NCBI RefSeq assembly: GCF_900187065.1
Contig: NZ_LT906483.1
Span: 3,162,001-3,226,000 of the forward strand
DNA from: Mycolicibacterium thermoresistibile
GTDB taxonomy: Bacteria > Actinomycetota > Actinomycetes > Mycobacteriales > Mycobacteriaceae
Reading direction: 5' to 3'
DNA: 64,000 bases
Position numbers and translations under genes: made by a program. The stretch's first letter is position 1. Every line of letters begins with the position of its first letter. This document shows positions 52,028 to 60,599 of this stretch, piece by piece. Under the pieces are notes generated by a model. The model made no database searches. It worked only from the letters and a program-made list of their open reading frames with translations, and had not been told where the DNA came from.

Positions 52028-52312
52028 TCACACCCCGTGCAGAATGGCGCCGTTGCAATCCGCGGCGGCCTGACGGAGTTTGGCGGCGGCCTGATACTCG
52101 TCGGAGTAGTACCAGGCCTTGGCCGCCTCCTCGGACTCGAACTCCAGCAGCACCGTCTGGGTACCGTGCCAGGTCCCCTCGATCACCTCGGCCTTCTGGT
52201 CGAACGCCAGCACTTTGGCGTTAGCCATCGTCGGGCCGGCCAGCTTGCCGTACTCGGCCATGCCGGCCGGATCCTTCACGTCCTCGGTGATGACGATGTA
52301 TGCCTTGGCCAT
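52028..52312 (-). CDS. DUF1330 family protein
   Basis: This 94-residue protein is a small dimeric alpha/beta barrel-type (ferredoxin-like) protein of the DUF1330 family: AYIVITEDVKDPAGMAEY, LAFDQKAEVIEGTWHGTQTVLLEF, AAKAWYYSDEYQAAAKLRQAAA. Its biochemical function is unknown. It follows the ferredoxin gene at 52329 by 16 bp and is part of the P450/ferredoxin operon. Confidence 0.88.
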   Translation of the reverse strand: MAKAYIVITEDVKDPAGMAEYGKLAGPTMANAKVLAFDQKAEVIEGTWHGTQTVLLEFESEEAAKAWYYSDEYQAAAKLRQAAADCNGAILHGV

Positions 52313-52328
52313 TCACACTCCTCTTGAA

Positions 52329-52520
52329 TCAGTCGATTTCCCGGATCGCACGTTCAGGGCAGTGCTCGATCGCCTCGCGCGCCGCGGATTCCAGCTCCGG
52401 CGGCACCTCTTCGAGTTTTGCGACCGACCAACCGTCGTCGGTCAGTTCGAACACCTCGGGGCACAGGGTGAGGCACATGCCGTGCCCGGCGCAGCGATCC
52501 TCGTCGACCGTGACCTTCAT
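52329..52520 (-). CDS. 3Fe-4S-type ferredoxin (P450 partner)
   Basis: This 63-residue ferredoxin has CAGHGMC (CxxHxxC, Cys10 to Cys16), a further Cys in LTLCPEVF, and a distal CPERAI. The start is ATG 52520, overlapping the P450 stop by four bases (ATGA), which ties it to that enzyme. Longer open frames upstream are shadows of the P450 gene. Confidence 0.9.
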   Translation of the reverse strand: MKVTVDEDRCAGHGMCLTLCPEVFELTDDGWSVAKLEEVPPELESAAREAIEHCPERAIREID

Positions 52521-53815
52521 CGTGCACCACCGGAAACGCCGTCGAACTCCAGATGCAACTCGGTGAGGCCGCGCAGGATGTAGGTGGGAATGTAGGAGTA
52601 CCTGCGATTCTCCGGCGGGCCGTGGTGCGCCTCGCTGATCCGGATGTCGCTGGTGCGGTCCAGGAGACGTTCCAGGCCGACGCGGGTCTCGGCGCGGGCC
52701 AGCGGAGCGCCCGGGCAACTGTGGATGCCCCGGCCGAATGCCAGATGCTGACGGGCGTTCTTGCGGTCGGGGTCGAACTCGTCGGGGTTCTCGAACCGCC
52801 GGGGGTCGCGGTTGGCCGCCCCGTTGATCACCATGACCGTGCAGCCGGCCCCCAGCGGCTGACCGCCCACGGTGGTGGGCACCCGGGACAACCGGAAGTC
52901 ACCCTTGACCGGGCTCTCGATCCGCAGGCACTCCTCGATGAAGTTGGGCAGCAGGCTGCGGTCCGCGCGGACCCGCTCCTGGATGTCGGGGCGGTCGCCG
53001 AGCACCTTCAGCGCGGTGGACAGCAGCCGCACCGTGGTCTCCTGACCGGCCGAGAACACATTCGTCGCCACCCGCACCACATCGCCGACCTCGGGTGTGG
53101 TGCCGCCCGGGAACGTCGCGGTGGCCAGACCGGTGAGCACGTCGTCCCGCGGGTTGCGGCGGCGGTCCTCGACGTACTCGGCGAACACGTCGTAGAGGTA
53201 CTCCAGCGGGGTCTTGGCCAGCGTCTTGTCGGCATTGCCCAGCCCGCTGCCGTGAGTTCCGCGGGCCAGCCGCTCCAGCAACTCCGGGCGGTCCTCCTCG
53301 GGCACGCCGAGTAGGTCGGCGATGACCCGCAGCGTGAACGGGCCGGCAAAGCCGTTGATGAACTCGCCGTGGCCGGGCGCGAGGAAGTCGTCGAGGATGT
53401 CGTCGGCGATCTGCCACATCGCGTCCTCGTTCTCCTTGAGACGCTTCGGCGTGATCAGCCGCATCAGCAGGGCACGGTGATTGGTGTGGGTCGGCGGATC
53501 CAGTGTGGGCAGCTGATCGCTGAACGGAATCTCGTCACGGTGCTCGTTGATCAGCTCGGTGATGTCCTCGTTCTCCTTGCCCTCCAACGACACCGGGAAT
53601 CCCGGAAACGGGCCGGTCACCGAGATGCACGAGGAGAACGACTCGGCATCGTTGTAGACGTCCACGGCTTCCTGCCAACCGGTCACCATGGTGACGCCGT
53701 AGAACTTCTCCCGCGTCACCGGACACTTGTCGCGGAGCGCCGCATAGAACGGGTACGGATCGTCGGTGAGCCGATCGTCCCGGAAGAAGTCGACTGCGGT
53801 GATGTCCTCCGCCAT
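52517..53815 (-). CDS. Cytochrome P450
   Basis: This 432-residue P450 has I-helix SAGQETTVRLL, ExxR in EECLR and heme loop FGRGIHSCPG with Cys367. It is a close paralogue of the P450 at 15684, sharing the AGQETT I-helix and LTPKRLKENED. I chose ATG 53815 (MAEDITAV), with GGAG five bases upstream, over ATG 53830 and the longer frame. A perfect GAGAAC-GTG-GTTCTC palindrome lies 36 bp upstream. It is followed by its own ferredoxin gene. Confidence 0.9.
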   Translation of the reverse strand: MAEDITAVDFFRDDRLTDDPYPFYAALRDKCPVTREKFYGVTMVTGWQEAVDVYNDAESFSSCISVTGPFPGFPVSLEGKENEDITELINEHRDEIPFSDQLPTLDPPTHTNHRALLMRLITPKRLKENEDAMWQIADDILDDFLAPGHGEFINGFAGPFTLRVIADLLGVPEEDRPELLERLARGTHGSGLGNADKTLAKTPLEYLYDVFAEYVEDRRRNPRDDVLTGLATATFPGGTTPEVGDVVRVATNVFSAGQETTVRLLSTALKVLGDRPDIQERVRADRSLLPNFIEECLRIESPVKGDFRLSRVPTTVGGQPLGAGCTVMVINGAANRDPRRFENPDEFDPDRKNARQHLAFGRGIHSCPGAPLARAETRVGLERLLDRTSDIRISEAHHGPPENRRYSYIPTYILRGLTELHLEFDGVSGGAR

Positions 53816-53850
53816 GGTTACTCCGTTCATCGATAACCGATAACCGCCGC

Positions 53851-53865
53851 GAGAACGTGGTTCTC
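53851..53865. promoter_or_regulatory. Palindromic operator GAGAAC-GTG-GTTCTC
   Basis: A perfect 15-bp dyad with a 3-bp spacer 36 bp upstream of the P450 gene at 53815. It is the right-most member of the operator family in the window. Confidence 0.7.
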
Positions 53866-53930
53866 TCTCAGTGGTTATTAGATTTCCATACCTGGTCTGC
53901 GTCGTCAACGAGGGGGGTCGTTCCGCGGTG

Positions 53931-54461
53931 TCAGGCGTGTTCGGGTTCGACGCCGAAAGTGTTCACCGCGACGGCCAACAGTGCGTAACAGCCGACGGTG
54001 AACACCAGATCCATGCGCCCGCGGTCGTCGAAGTGCCGGCCGAGGGCCCGCCAGGTCCCCTCGGATATCTCGTGGTCCCGGGCGAGTTCGTCGGCGGCGC
54101 GGACCACCAGCTGATCCGGTTCGTCGGCCATCCGGCCATTGCGGATCCCCACGATCTCGGCTGGTGTCAACCCGGCCCGCTGGGCCAGCGGAATGTGGTG
54201 CTCCCACAGGTATTCGCAGTCGCGAAGCAACACCACCCGCAGCACCGCCACCTCCCGGGTGCGCGTCGAGAGCGTCGAATCGCGCAGCAGGTAGGCGTTG
54301 AACTCGAGATAGGCGCGGGTCAGCGCGGGGTGGCGCACCAGCGTCGCCAGCACGTTGCCCGCGTCGCGCGGGTTGGCTCGGTCCGGGGCCAGCAGCGGTG
54401 CCAGCGACCGCCGCACCTCGTCGGTCCACTCCTCGGCCGGCAGCGGGGAAAGGCGGGTCAC
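53931..54461 (-). CDS. Carboxymuconolactone decarboxylase (AhpD-like) family protein
   Basis: This 176-residue helical protein belongs to the CMD/AhpD family (LPAEEWTDEVRRSLAPLL, RTREVAVLRVVLLRDCEYLWEHHIPLAQRAGLTPAEI). The AhpD CxxC pair is absent: one Cys and a His in DCEYLWEHH form the remaining motif, so a peroxidase role is unlikely and a decarboxylase/hydrolase role is possible. The start is GTG 54461, overlapping the TauD stop by four bases. It is the last gene of the minus-strand Rieske operon. Confidence 0.82.
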   Translation of the reverse strand: MTRLSPLPAEEWTDEVRRSLAPLLAPDRANPRDAGNVLATLVRHPALTRAYLEFNAYLLRDSTLSTRTREVAVLRVVLLRDCEYLWEHHIPLAQRAGLTPAEIVGIRNGRMADEPDQLVVRAADELARDHEISEGTWRALGRHFDDRGRMDLVFTVGCYALLAVAVNTFGVEPEHA

Positions 54462-55303
54462 TGGATCGGCTCGTCGCCGAGCACGGTGGTGCGCAACATC
54501 TCCCGCGGCGAGTCCTCGGGATAGGGGGCGGCGCGGTGGAGCACGCCGCGGTTGTCCCAGATCACGGTGTCGCCGACGGACCACCGGTGGCGGTAGACCC
54601 GGTCCTCGGTGGTGGCGCGGTCGAGCAGGTCGGCGAGCAACGCGCGGCCCTCGTCGAGGTCCATCCCGACGACGTAGTCCGCCGACGCGCCGAGCACCAG
54701 CGACTTGCGGCCGTTTCGGTGCGTCCACACCAGCGGGTGCTCGTGGGTGGGCCGGGCCCGCCAGCGCGCCAGCTGCTCGGGGGTCGGGTCCGGGGTGACC
54801 CGGCGCTGCGACGCCTCCAGCGAGTGCACCACACGCAGTGTCTCGACGTGACGCTTCTCCTCCTCGCTCAAGGCCTCGTAGGCGCCGTAGGAGCTGGCGA
54901 ACTCGGTCTCGCCGCCCCGATCGGCGACCTGCACCGCCGACAGCACGGTGGCCTTCTGCGGATACTCGTCCCCGGTCGGGGTGCAACCGTCGATGTGCCA
55001 GTCGAAGGTGGCGCGCAGGTACGCCGCCGACGAGTTCTTCGACTTGTCGAGGGTGACCGGGTAGATCCCGGCGACGGGGTGGTGTCCGTCCGACGAATGG
55101 TCCACCTCACCGAGATGCCGGCAGAACTTCACCTGGGTCTGCGGGTCGATGCGCAGCCCCCGGAACACCAGCACACCGTGCTCCTCGAGCGCGTCCAGCA
55201 CGGCGGCGCCGAGGGCCGCGTCGGCCGCCAGCTCGTCGGCGGTCGTCCCGGTCACCTCCGCCCCGACCGATGCGGTGAGTCTGTTGATGGTCAGCCGGCT
55301 CAT
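54458..55303 (-). CDS. TauD/TfdA-family Fe(II)/2-oxoglutarate dioxygenase
   Basis: This 281-residue enzyme has the Fe(II) facial triad His103-x-Asp105 (in FDWHIDGC) and His256, and a 2-oxoglutarate-binding Arg (Arg267 or Arg271 in SPREMLRTT). It hydroxylates an unactivated carbon using 2-oxoglutarate and oxygen. The substrate is unknown; the Rieske and CMD genes in the operon suggest a further oxygenation of the same compound. ATG 55303. It lies 16 bp after the 109-residue Rieske partner gene. Confidence 0.9.
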   Translation of the reverse strand: MSRLTINRLTASVGAEVTGTTADELAADAALGAAVLDALEEHGVLVFRGLRIDPQTQVKFCRHLGEVDHSSDGHHPVAGIYPVTLDKSKNSSAAYLRATFDWHIDGCTPTGDEYPQKATVLSAVQVADRGGETEFASSYGAYEALSEEEKRHVETLRVVHSLEASQRRVTPDPTPEQLARWRARPTHEHPLVWTHRNGRKSLVLGASADYVVGMDLDEGRALLADLLDRATTEDRVYRHRWSVGDTVIWDNRGVLHRAAPYPEDSPREMLRTTVLGDEPIQ

Positions 55304-55319
55304 CTCTCTCGTCTTCTCG

Positions 55320-55649
55320 TCACGGCACCGGTGCGCTGACGCGGTGCATCTCGGCGTCGGCGGAGTCGACGGGCTTCTGCGTGCCGAAGATCTCGACGGC
55401 CATGGACACCATCACCATCGAGTAGATCATGTGCAGCAGGTTCAGCACGTCCTCCGGCAGATCGTCCAGCGGATACTTGTCGCAATAGTCGATCGCCTCC
55501 TCGAACCGGGGCGAGAACGCGTCGTAGAACTCCCGCAGCTGGGCCATCGGGGTGTTCAGCCTCGTCTCCCACCGCTCCGGTTCGGTTGCCAGGCACCACT
55601 TCTCGGCGAACCGTTCGTACTCGGCGAATGCGCTCGGTAACCGGGCCAT
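55320..55649 (-). CDS. Rieske-oxygenase-associated small protein (109 residues), copy 1
   Basis: This 109-residue acidic helical protein is not a known domain to me. It is homologous to the protein at 60596: both have LERF-type start, TEPxR, EFYDA, YCDK, LDDLPEDVLNL and YSM. Each copy follows directly after a Rieske alpha-subunit gene (here 2 bp apart), so it is probably a subunit or assembly partner of the oxygenase. It is shorter than and different from the usual SnoaL-like beta subunit of ring-hydroxylating dioxygenases. Confidence 0.75.
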   Translation of the reverse strand: MARLPSAFAEYERFAEKWCLATEPERWETRLNTPMAQLREFYDAFSPRFEEAIDYCDKYPLDDLPEDVLNLLHMIYSMVMVSMAVEIFGTQKPVDSADAEMHRVSAPVP

Positions 55650-55651
55650 GC

Positions 55652-56923
55652 TCACACCCCCACCGCGGTGCGTTCGGACTGGTATTCCTCGACCCAGTCG
55701 ACCACCACCTTGTGCAGGTGGCGGACCAGGATCTCCTGGTCGCTGAGCGGGAACTCGTCGACGATCGGTTCGTCCAGACCGTATTCCAGCGCGGCCTGGG
55801 TGCCGCCCAGCATGCCGGCGTCCTGCAGCGCGAACTCCTTGAGCACCACCGACGCCACCTCGTGTTCGATGCGTTCGCGTACCGTGCGTGCCGGGTGGAA
55901 CGCGGTGTACGCCTCGAATCTGTGGGTGTTGTACGACGTCGGCCAGTACTGGTACAGCAGATACCAGCCGTGGTAGATGAGGATCTCCAGGTTCGGGAAG
56001 ATCTGGAAGTTCGTGATCCCCCACGGTTCGATGCCGCCGGGATTCAGCCCTGCCGAGAAATGCGTCTTTGGGGTGCGCCACGGTCCGACGAGCCCGCTGC
56101 GGGTGGCGCGTTCGACCGGATACATGTACTCGGGCGGCATCAGCCAGCGGCGGGTGCCGGCGGTGGACACCAGCCGGTGTGGGCCGTCGATCTGGAAGTG
56201 TCCGCATTCGAACGTCGCATTGGGTTGCCGCACCGCACTGGGCACCTGCTGGGAGTGCAGGGACGGCACGTGGTAATACTCCTGGAACGCGTCGGCGAAG
56301 ATCTTCCAGTTGCTGTTGTTGTGCGCCTCGAACTCGTAGCGTTCGGTCATCAGCCCGAACGGGTAGTCGTCGAGCGCGGTGATCATCGGGCCGAGGAACT
56401 CCCGCAGGCTCCACTTCGGCTCCGGGTCGAAGTTGATGAAGATGAACCCGTTCCACACATCGCAGTTCACCGGCTTCAACCCGTACCGGGCGGTGTCGAG
56501 GTCGAAGAACTCCGACTCCTGCTGCACGAACGTCAGATCGCCTTTGAGGTCGTAACGCCAGCCGTGGTACTTGCAGGTGAACTGCCGGCAGGCGCCCTTG
56601 ACCTCCTCGTGGGGATAGTCGTTCCACACCAGCTTGTTCCCGCGATGCCGGCAGATGTTGTAGAAGGCGCGGATCTGCTCGTCCCTGCCCCTGACCACGA
56701 TCACCGAGGTCTTGGCGACGTCGATGTTCTTGGTGAGGTAGCTACCGGCGCGCGGCAGTTCCTCCACCCGGCCGACGTGCAGCCAGGCCCGCTTGAACAC
56801 GGCCTCCCGTTCGAGTTCGTAGAACTCCGGCGAGGTCGAGTCGCGGAACGAGACCGGTCCGGTCCCGAGTTCGGGATAGTGCTCGGTCCAACTGCCCTCG
56901 GCCGGTTTCGGCCACTTCTTCAT
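55652..56923 (-). CDS. Rieske non-heme iron oxygenase alpha subunit, copy 1
   Basis: This 423-residue oxygenase has a Rieske 2Fe-2S centre (Cys91, His93, Cys117, His120, in CRHRGN and CKYHGW) and a mononuclear iron site (Asp211, His218, His223, in DAFQEYYHVPSLH). It probably hydroxylates a ring or cuts an alkyl or ether bond with electrons from a ferredoxin reductase such as that at 57745. It is about the same length as, and colinear with, the alpha subunit at 60922. ATG 56923 after GGGAGG. Confidence 0.93.
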   Translation of the reverse strand: MKKWPKPAEGSWTEHYPELGTGPVSFRDSTSPEFYELEREAVFKRAWLHVGRVEELPRAGSYLTKNIDVAKTSVIVVRGRDEQIRAFYNICRHRGNKLVWNDYPHEEVKGACRQFTCKYHGWRYDLKGDLTFVQQESEFFDLDTARYGLKPVNCDVWNGFIFINFDPEPKWSLREFLGPMITALDDYPFGLMTERYEFEAHNNSNWKIFADAFQEYYHVPSLHSQQVPSAVRQPNATFECGHFQIDGPHRLVSTAGTRRWLMPPEYMYPVERATRSGLVGPWRTPKTHFSAGLNPGGIEPWGITNFQIFPNLEILIYHGWYLLYQYWPTSYNTHRFEAYTAFHPARTVRERIEHEVASVVLKEFALQDAGMLGGTQAALEYGLDEPIVDEFPLSDQEILVRHLHKVVVDWVEEYQSERTAVGV

Positions 56924-56972
56924 GTGAACCTCCCAGTTCGCTCAGACTCTCGCTCAGACCGGTGGTGAGACG

Positions 56973-57731
56973 TCACAGCACCGAACCTCCGTTGACTCCC
57001 AGAACCTGACCGGTGATGAATCCCGCCGCCTCCGAGCACAGGAATCCGACGGCGGCGGCGATGTCGTCCCCGGTGCCGAGGTGACCGACCGGGATGCTCG
57101 CGGCCATCTGTTCGTTGGGTGGCAGATGACCGGCGGCCTGCGATCGATGTTGCATGGGCGTCTCGATGCCCGACGGCGGAATGTTGTTGACGGTGATGCC
57201 GAGGGGCCCGTACTCCCGCGCGAGCGACTTGGTCAGGGAGATCAGCGCACCTTTGGCGGCGGCGTAGTGGGCCATCTTCGGCGAGCCGCGCTGCGCGGAC
57301 GACGACGAGATCATCACGATCCGGCCCCAGCCCGCCGCCACCATGTCGGGGATCGCCACCTGACAGCAGTGGAAGGTGCCGGTGAGGTTCACATCGATGA
57401 GCCGCTGCCAGGCCTGCCGGCTGATCTCGGTGAACGGGGCGAAGTCCACCAGACCCGCGCTCGTGACCAGGATGTGCACCGGCCCCAGTTCGGTCCGCAC
57501 CTCGGCGAACGCATCCTCGACGGCGCGGCGGTCGCTGACGTCCGCGGTGACCGCGAGCGCCGTCACCCCGCCAGCCCGCAACTCCTCGGCGACCCGTTGC
57601 GCCGCTTCACCGTTGGCGTCGAGCACCGCCACCCGGTGGCCGCGCCGGCCGAGCTCATGGCAGGTGGCCTCCCCCATGCCGGAGGCGCCGCCGGTGACCA
57701 CCGCCACCCGGGCCGGCGAACTACTTTCCAT
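56973..57731 (-). CDS. Short-chain dehydrogenase/reductase
   Basis: This 252-residue classical SDR has TGGASGMG near residue 15, the catalytic Ser in MISSSSAQRG and YAAAK (Tyr-x3-Lys). It probably oxidises an alcohol made by the oxygenases in the operon. ATG 57731. It lies 13 bp after the reductase gene and 49 bp before the Rieske alpha gene. It resembles the SDR at 34198. Confidence 0.88.
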   Translation of the reverse strand: MESSSPARVAVVTGGASGMGEATCHELGRRGHRVAVLDANGEAAQRVAEELRAGGVTALAVTADVSDRRAVEDAFAEVRTELGPVHILVTSAGLVDFAPFTEISRQAWQRLIDVNLTGTFHCCQVAIPDMVAAGWGRIVMISSSSAQRGSPKMAHYAAAKGALISLTKSLAREYGPLGITVNNIPPSGIETPMQHRSQAAGHLPPNEQMAASIPVGHLGTGDDIAAAVGFLCSEAAGFITGQVLGVNGGSVL

Positions 57732-57744
57732 CAGACGCCACTTT

Positions 57745-58770
57745 CTACTCGTATCTCACGTGCACGCTGCGACTGGTGGGCAGCGCCTGGCAGGTGAGCA
57801 CCCACCCCTCGGCCACTTCGTCCCCGTCGAGCGCATCATTGTTGAGCATCCGGGCACTACCGGCGACCAGACGGGCCATACACGTTCCGCAGGAACCGGT
57901 TTCACACGACGACGGGGCCCGCAGCCCGGCGATGCGGGCGGTCTGCAGCAGCGTGTTGCCGGACCGATACGGCGCCGTGGTGGTCTTACGGTCCAGTTCG
58001 ATGATCACCTCTTCGGTCTGTTCACCGGCCTGGATCGCGGCGCCGGACGCGGGTGTCAGCTCGAACCGTTCGAGGTGAAGGCGGTCGCGGGGCACCCCCC
58101 GGTTCACGAGCGTCTGCTCGACGGTGTCCATGAACGGCCCGGGACCGCAGATGTAGAAGTCGGCACCGTCACCACCCACGGCCTCGGCGAACGCCTCGAC
58201 CGCGGCGGGTCGGACCACCCCGGACTCGTCATCGAAGTGGTGGACGATCGACAACCGCCGCGGATGCGCGGCGACGAGCTCTTCGAGCGCGGCGCCGAAG
58301 ATCACCGAGTCACGACTCCGGTTGGCGTAGAACAGCTTCACCCGCCGGTCGGTGGTGGCGAGGGCGTATTCGATCAGCGAGTAGACCGGGGTGATCCCGC
58401 TGCCGCCGGCGAACGCGACCACGTCGCGGTCGGCCGCGCCGAGCACGAAGCGACCGTCCGGGGGTGACGCGTAGATCTCCACACCGGCTGCCGCGGTGTC
58501 GTTGAGGTAGTTCGACACCAGGCCGCCCGGATCGCGTTTGACGGTGATCTGCAGATCCGACCCGTTGTGCGGCGATGACGACATCGAGTAGCACCGCCGG
58601 TGCCGGCCTCCGGCGATCTCGACCTGCAGGGTGAGGAACTGCCCGGCCCGGTAGCGGAAACGGTCGGAGCACTCGGGCGGCACATCGAGCACCAGGGACA
58701 CCGCGTCCCGGGTCTCCCGCACCACCCGTTTGATGCGCAAGGGCGCGAATCCGACGGTCTCTTCCGACAT
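57745..58770 (-). CDS. Oxygenase reductase with FAD, NAD and plant-type 2Fe-2S domains (KshB-like)
   Basis: This 341-residue protein has an FAD domain (RRCYSMSSSP), an NAD(P) domain (GGSGITPVYS, ICGPGPFMDT) and a C-terminal plant-type 2Fe-2S centre (CETGSCGTC with a distal CQALP). The order and size match KshB and similar reductases that supply electrons to Rieske oxygenases. It is the only such reductase in the window and probably serves both Rieske alpha subunits. I chose ATG 58770; GTG 58779 would add three residues. A CAAGTACTTG palindrome lies just upstream. Confidence 0.88.
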   Translation of the reverse strand: MSEETVGFAPLRIKRVVRETRDAVSLVLDVPPECSDRFRYRAGQFLTLQVEIAGGRHRRCYSMSSSPHNGSDLQITVKRDPGGLVSNYLNDTAAAGVEIYASPPDGRFVLGAADRDVVAFAGGSGITPVYSLIEYALATTDRRVKLFYANRSRDSVIFGAALEELVAAHPRRLSIVHHFDDESGVVRPAAVEAFAEAVGGDGADFYICGPGPFMDTVEQTLVNRGVPRDRLHLERFELTPASGAAIQAGEQTEEVIIELDRKTTTAPYRSGNTLLQTARIAGLRAPSSCETGSCGTCMARLVAGSARMLNNDALDGDEVAEGWVLTCQALPTSRSVHVRYE

Positions 58771-58782
58771 CCGGGCCACAGT

Positions 58783-58796
58783 ATCAAGTACTTGCG
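58783..58796. promoter_or_regulatory. Operator CGCAAGTACTTGAT (minus strand), KstR2-like
   Basis: On the minus strand the sequence contains the perfect dyad CAAGTACTTG, 15 bp upstream of the reductase start. The core fits the reported KstR2 consensus AnCAAGnnCTTGnT except at the outer bases. A nearly identical copy lies at 62336. Confidence 0.55.
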
Positions 58797-58851
58797 ATTG
58801 GGCACAAGGGTCCGGATCCGCGCCGGATCGGATTCGGCAGCCGCCGGCGAC

Positions 58852-59331
58852 TCAGTCCGTGATGTGATCGTCGGCCAGCGTGTGCCCGGTGCCCTTCTCG
58901 ACCACCCGGGCCAGCAGATCGCGCAGGGTGCGCTGCTCCTCGGGGGTCAGCACGCCGAACACCGCCTCGTGCGCGGCGATCGCATCGCCGACCACCGCCT
59001 TGGCGACGCTGCGGCCTTCCCGGGTCAGGTACACCTTCAGGATCCGGGCGTGCTGCGGGTCGGGCCTGCGTTCGATGAGCCCGCGCTGCTCCAGCGACTT
59101 CAGTGCCAGCTGCACGCCCTGCGGGGTGATCAGCAGCCGGCGCGCCAACTCGGCGCCGGACAGTCCCGGTTCGTTGCTGAGCTGGCGCAGCACACCGATC
59201 TGTGCGGTGCTGACACCGTGCTTGCTCACCGCGTCGTTGACCGCCGTGAGTGAGAAATACCAGGCCTGTTTGAGGTGCCAGAGCAGGTTGTCACCGAACT
59301 CCATGGCGAGGTCGTCGGCCACTGCTCTCAC
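58852..59331 (-). CDS. MarR-family transcriptional regulator
   Basis: This 159-residue protein has a MarR-type winged helix-turn-helix (STAQIGVLRQLSNEPGLSGAELARRLLITPQGVQLALKSLEQRGLIERR, in parts, with wing DPQHARILKVYLT). It probably senses an aromatic or phenolic-type ligand and controls the adjacent oxygenase operons. The GTG start at 59331 overlaps the amidohydrolase stop (GTGA), so it is the last gene of the Rieske-copy-2 operon. It may bind the CGCAAGTA site found in both nearby promoters. Confidence 0.88.
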   Translation of the reverse strand: MRAVADDLAMEFGDNLLWHLKQAWYFSLTAVNDAVSKHGVSTAQIGVLRQLSNEPGLSGAELARRLLITPQGVQLALKSLEQRGLIERRPDPQHARILKVYLTREGRSVAKAVVGDAIAAHEAVFGVLTPEEQRTLRDLLARVVEKGTGHTLADDHITD

Positions 59332-60599
59332 CCCCGGTCTCGTCGGTCGACTCCGTCGTGCCGGTAGACCGCGCCGTCCTTCATCACGAACCGGACGTCG
59401 AGCGTGGCCGCGATATCCCGGGACGGGTCCCCCGGCACCGCGATGATATCCGCGCGGTATCCGGGAGCCAGCCGGCCGAGTTCGTCACCGGCCTCGATCA
59501 GTTCGGCACTGGTGACGGTCGCGGCGCGGATGGCCTGCATCGGGGTCATCCCCCGGTCGACCAGCGCGCAGAGTTCCCTGGCGTTCTCGCCGTGCGGTAT
59601 CGCCGGCGCGTCCGTGCCGCAGGCGATCCGCACCCCCGCCGCGATCGCCTTGGGCAGCATCGACCGGGCCCGCGGAAAGACCTCCTCGGCCTTCTTCCGC
59701 AACTCCGGTGCGATGCGGTCGACGGCCATCGCCTCGGTGAGGTAGGTGGTCGACACCAGGAACGTCCCGGTGTCGGCCATCATCTGCAGCGTCTCGTCAC
59801 TGGCGAGGAAGCCGTGCTCGACGCAGTCGATGCCGGCGCGGATGCAGGCCCGAATCGCACTGTCCCCCACCGCGTGCGCGGCCACCCGAACGCCCGCCCG
59901 GTGGGCCTCGTCGGCGATCGCGGACAGCTCCTCGTCGGAGAACTGCTGAGCTCCCGGTGCGGTGCTGTGCGACATCACCCCGCCCGAGGCCGACACCTTG
60001 ATCAGCTTGGCGCCGTGCCGGATCTGATAGCGCACACAGGCCCGGACGTCGTCGACGCCGTTGGCGATGCCCTCCGCCACCGACAGCGGCATGATCCCGG
60101 GGGCGAGCCGCTGGAAGACGGTGGGGTCGAGGTGCCCGCCGTACGGGGTGACGGCATGTCCGGCCGGATAGATCCGCGGCCCGTCGTGCCAACCCTGGTC
60201 GATCGCGCGCTGCAACGCGACGTCGAGCAGATAGCCGCCGGTCTTGACCATCAGACCGAGGTTGCGCACCGTGGTGAACCCGGCCCGCAGCGTGGTGCGG
60301 GCGTTGACCGCCGCGCGCAGGGTGCGGTACACCGGATCGTCCTGCACACCGTGCATCGGGCTGGGCAACCCGGACGGACCCCCGGGCCCGCCGATGAGCA
60401 GGTTGAGCTCCATGTCCATCAGCCCGGGCAACAGCGTGACGTCGCCGAGGTCCAACTCGACCGCCGGATCACGCGGTGACTCAACCGGGTTCACCGCCGA
60501 GATGCGATCCCCGTCCACGACCACCACGGCGGGTGAACACACCTCACCGGCCGCCACATCGACCCACCGCGCGGCCCGCAGGACGGTCGTCGCGGTCAC
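59328..60599 (-). CDS. Imidazolonepropionase-like amidohydrolase
   Basis: This 423-residue protein has the amidohydrolase (subtype with prolidase- and imidazolonepropionase-like members) architecture: beta-sandwich ends, and a TIM barrel with KLIKVSASGGV (Lys ligand), AAHAVGD and EHGF (His ligands) and CGTDAP (Asp). The first metal motif, normally DxHxH after PGL, reads PGLMDMELNLLIG here, so two metal-binding histidines are missing; it may bind a single metal. GTG 60599 overlaps the small-protein stop by four bases. The substrate is unknown. Confidence 0.8.
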   Translation of the reverse strand: MTATTVLRAARWVDVAAGEVCSPAVVVVDGDRISAVNPVESPRDPAVELDLGDVTLLPGLMDMELNLLIGGPGGPSGLPSPMHGVQDDPVYRTLRAAVNARTTLRAGFTTVRNLGLMVKTGGYLLDVALQRAIDQGWHDGPRIYPAGHAVTPYGGHLDPTVFQRLAPGIMPLSVAEGIANGVDDVRACVRYQIRHGAKLIKVSASGGVMSHSTAPGAQQFSDEELSAIADEAHRAGVRVAAHAVGDSAIRACIRAGIDCVEHGFLASDETLQMMADTGTFLVSTTYLTEAMAVDRIAPELRKKAEEVFPRARSMLPKAIAAGVRIACGTDAPAIPHGENARELCALVDRGMTPMQAIRAATVTSAELIEAGDELGRLAPGYRADIIAVPGDPSRDIAATLDVRFVMKDGAVYRHDGVDRRDRG

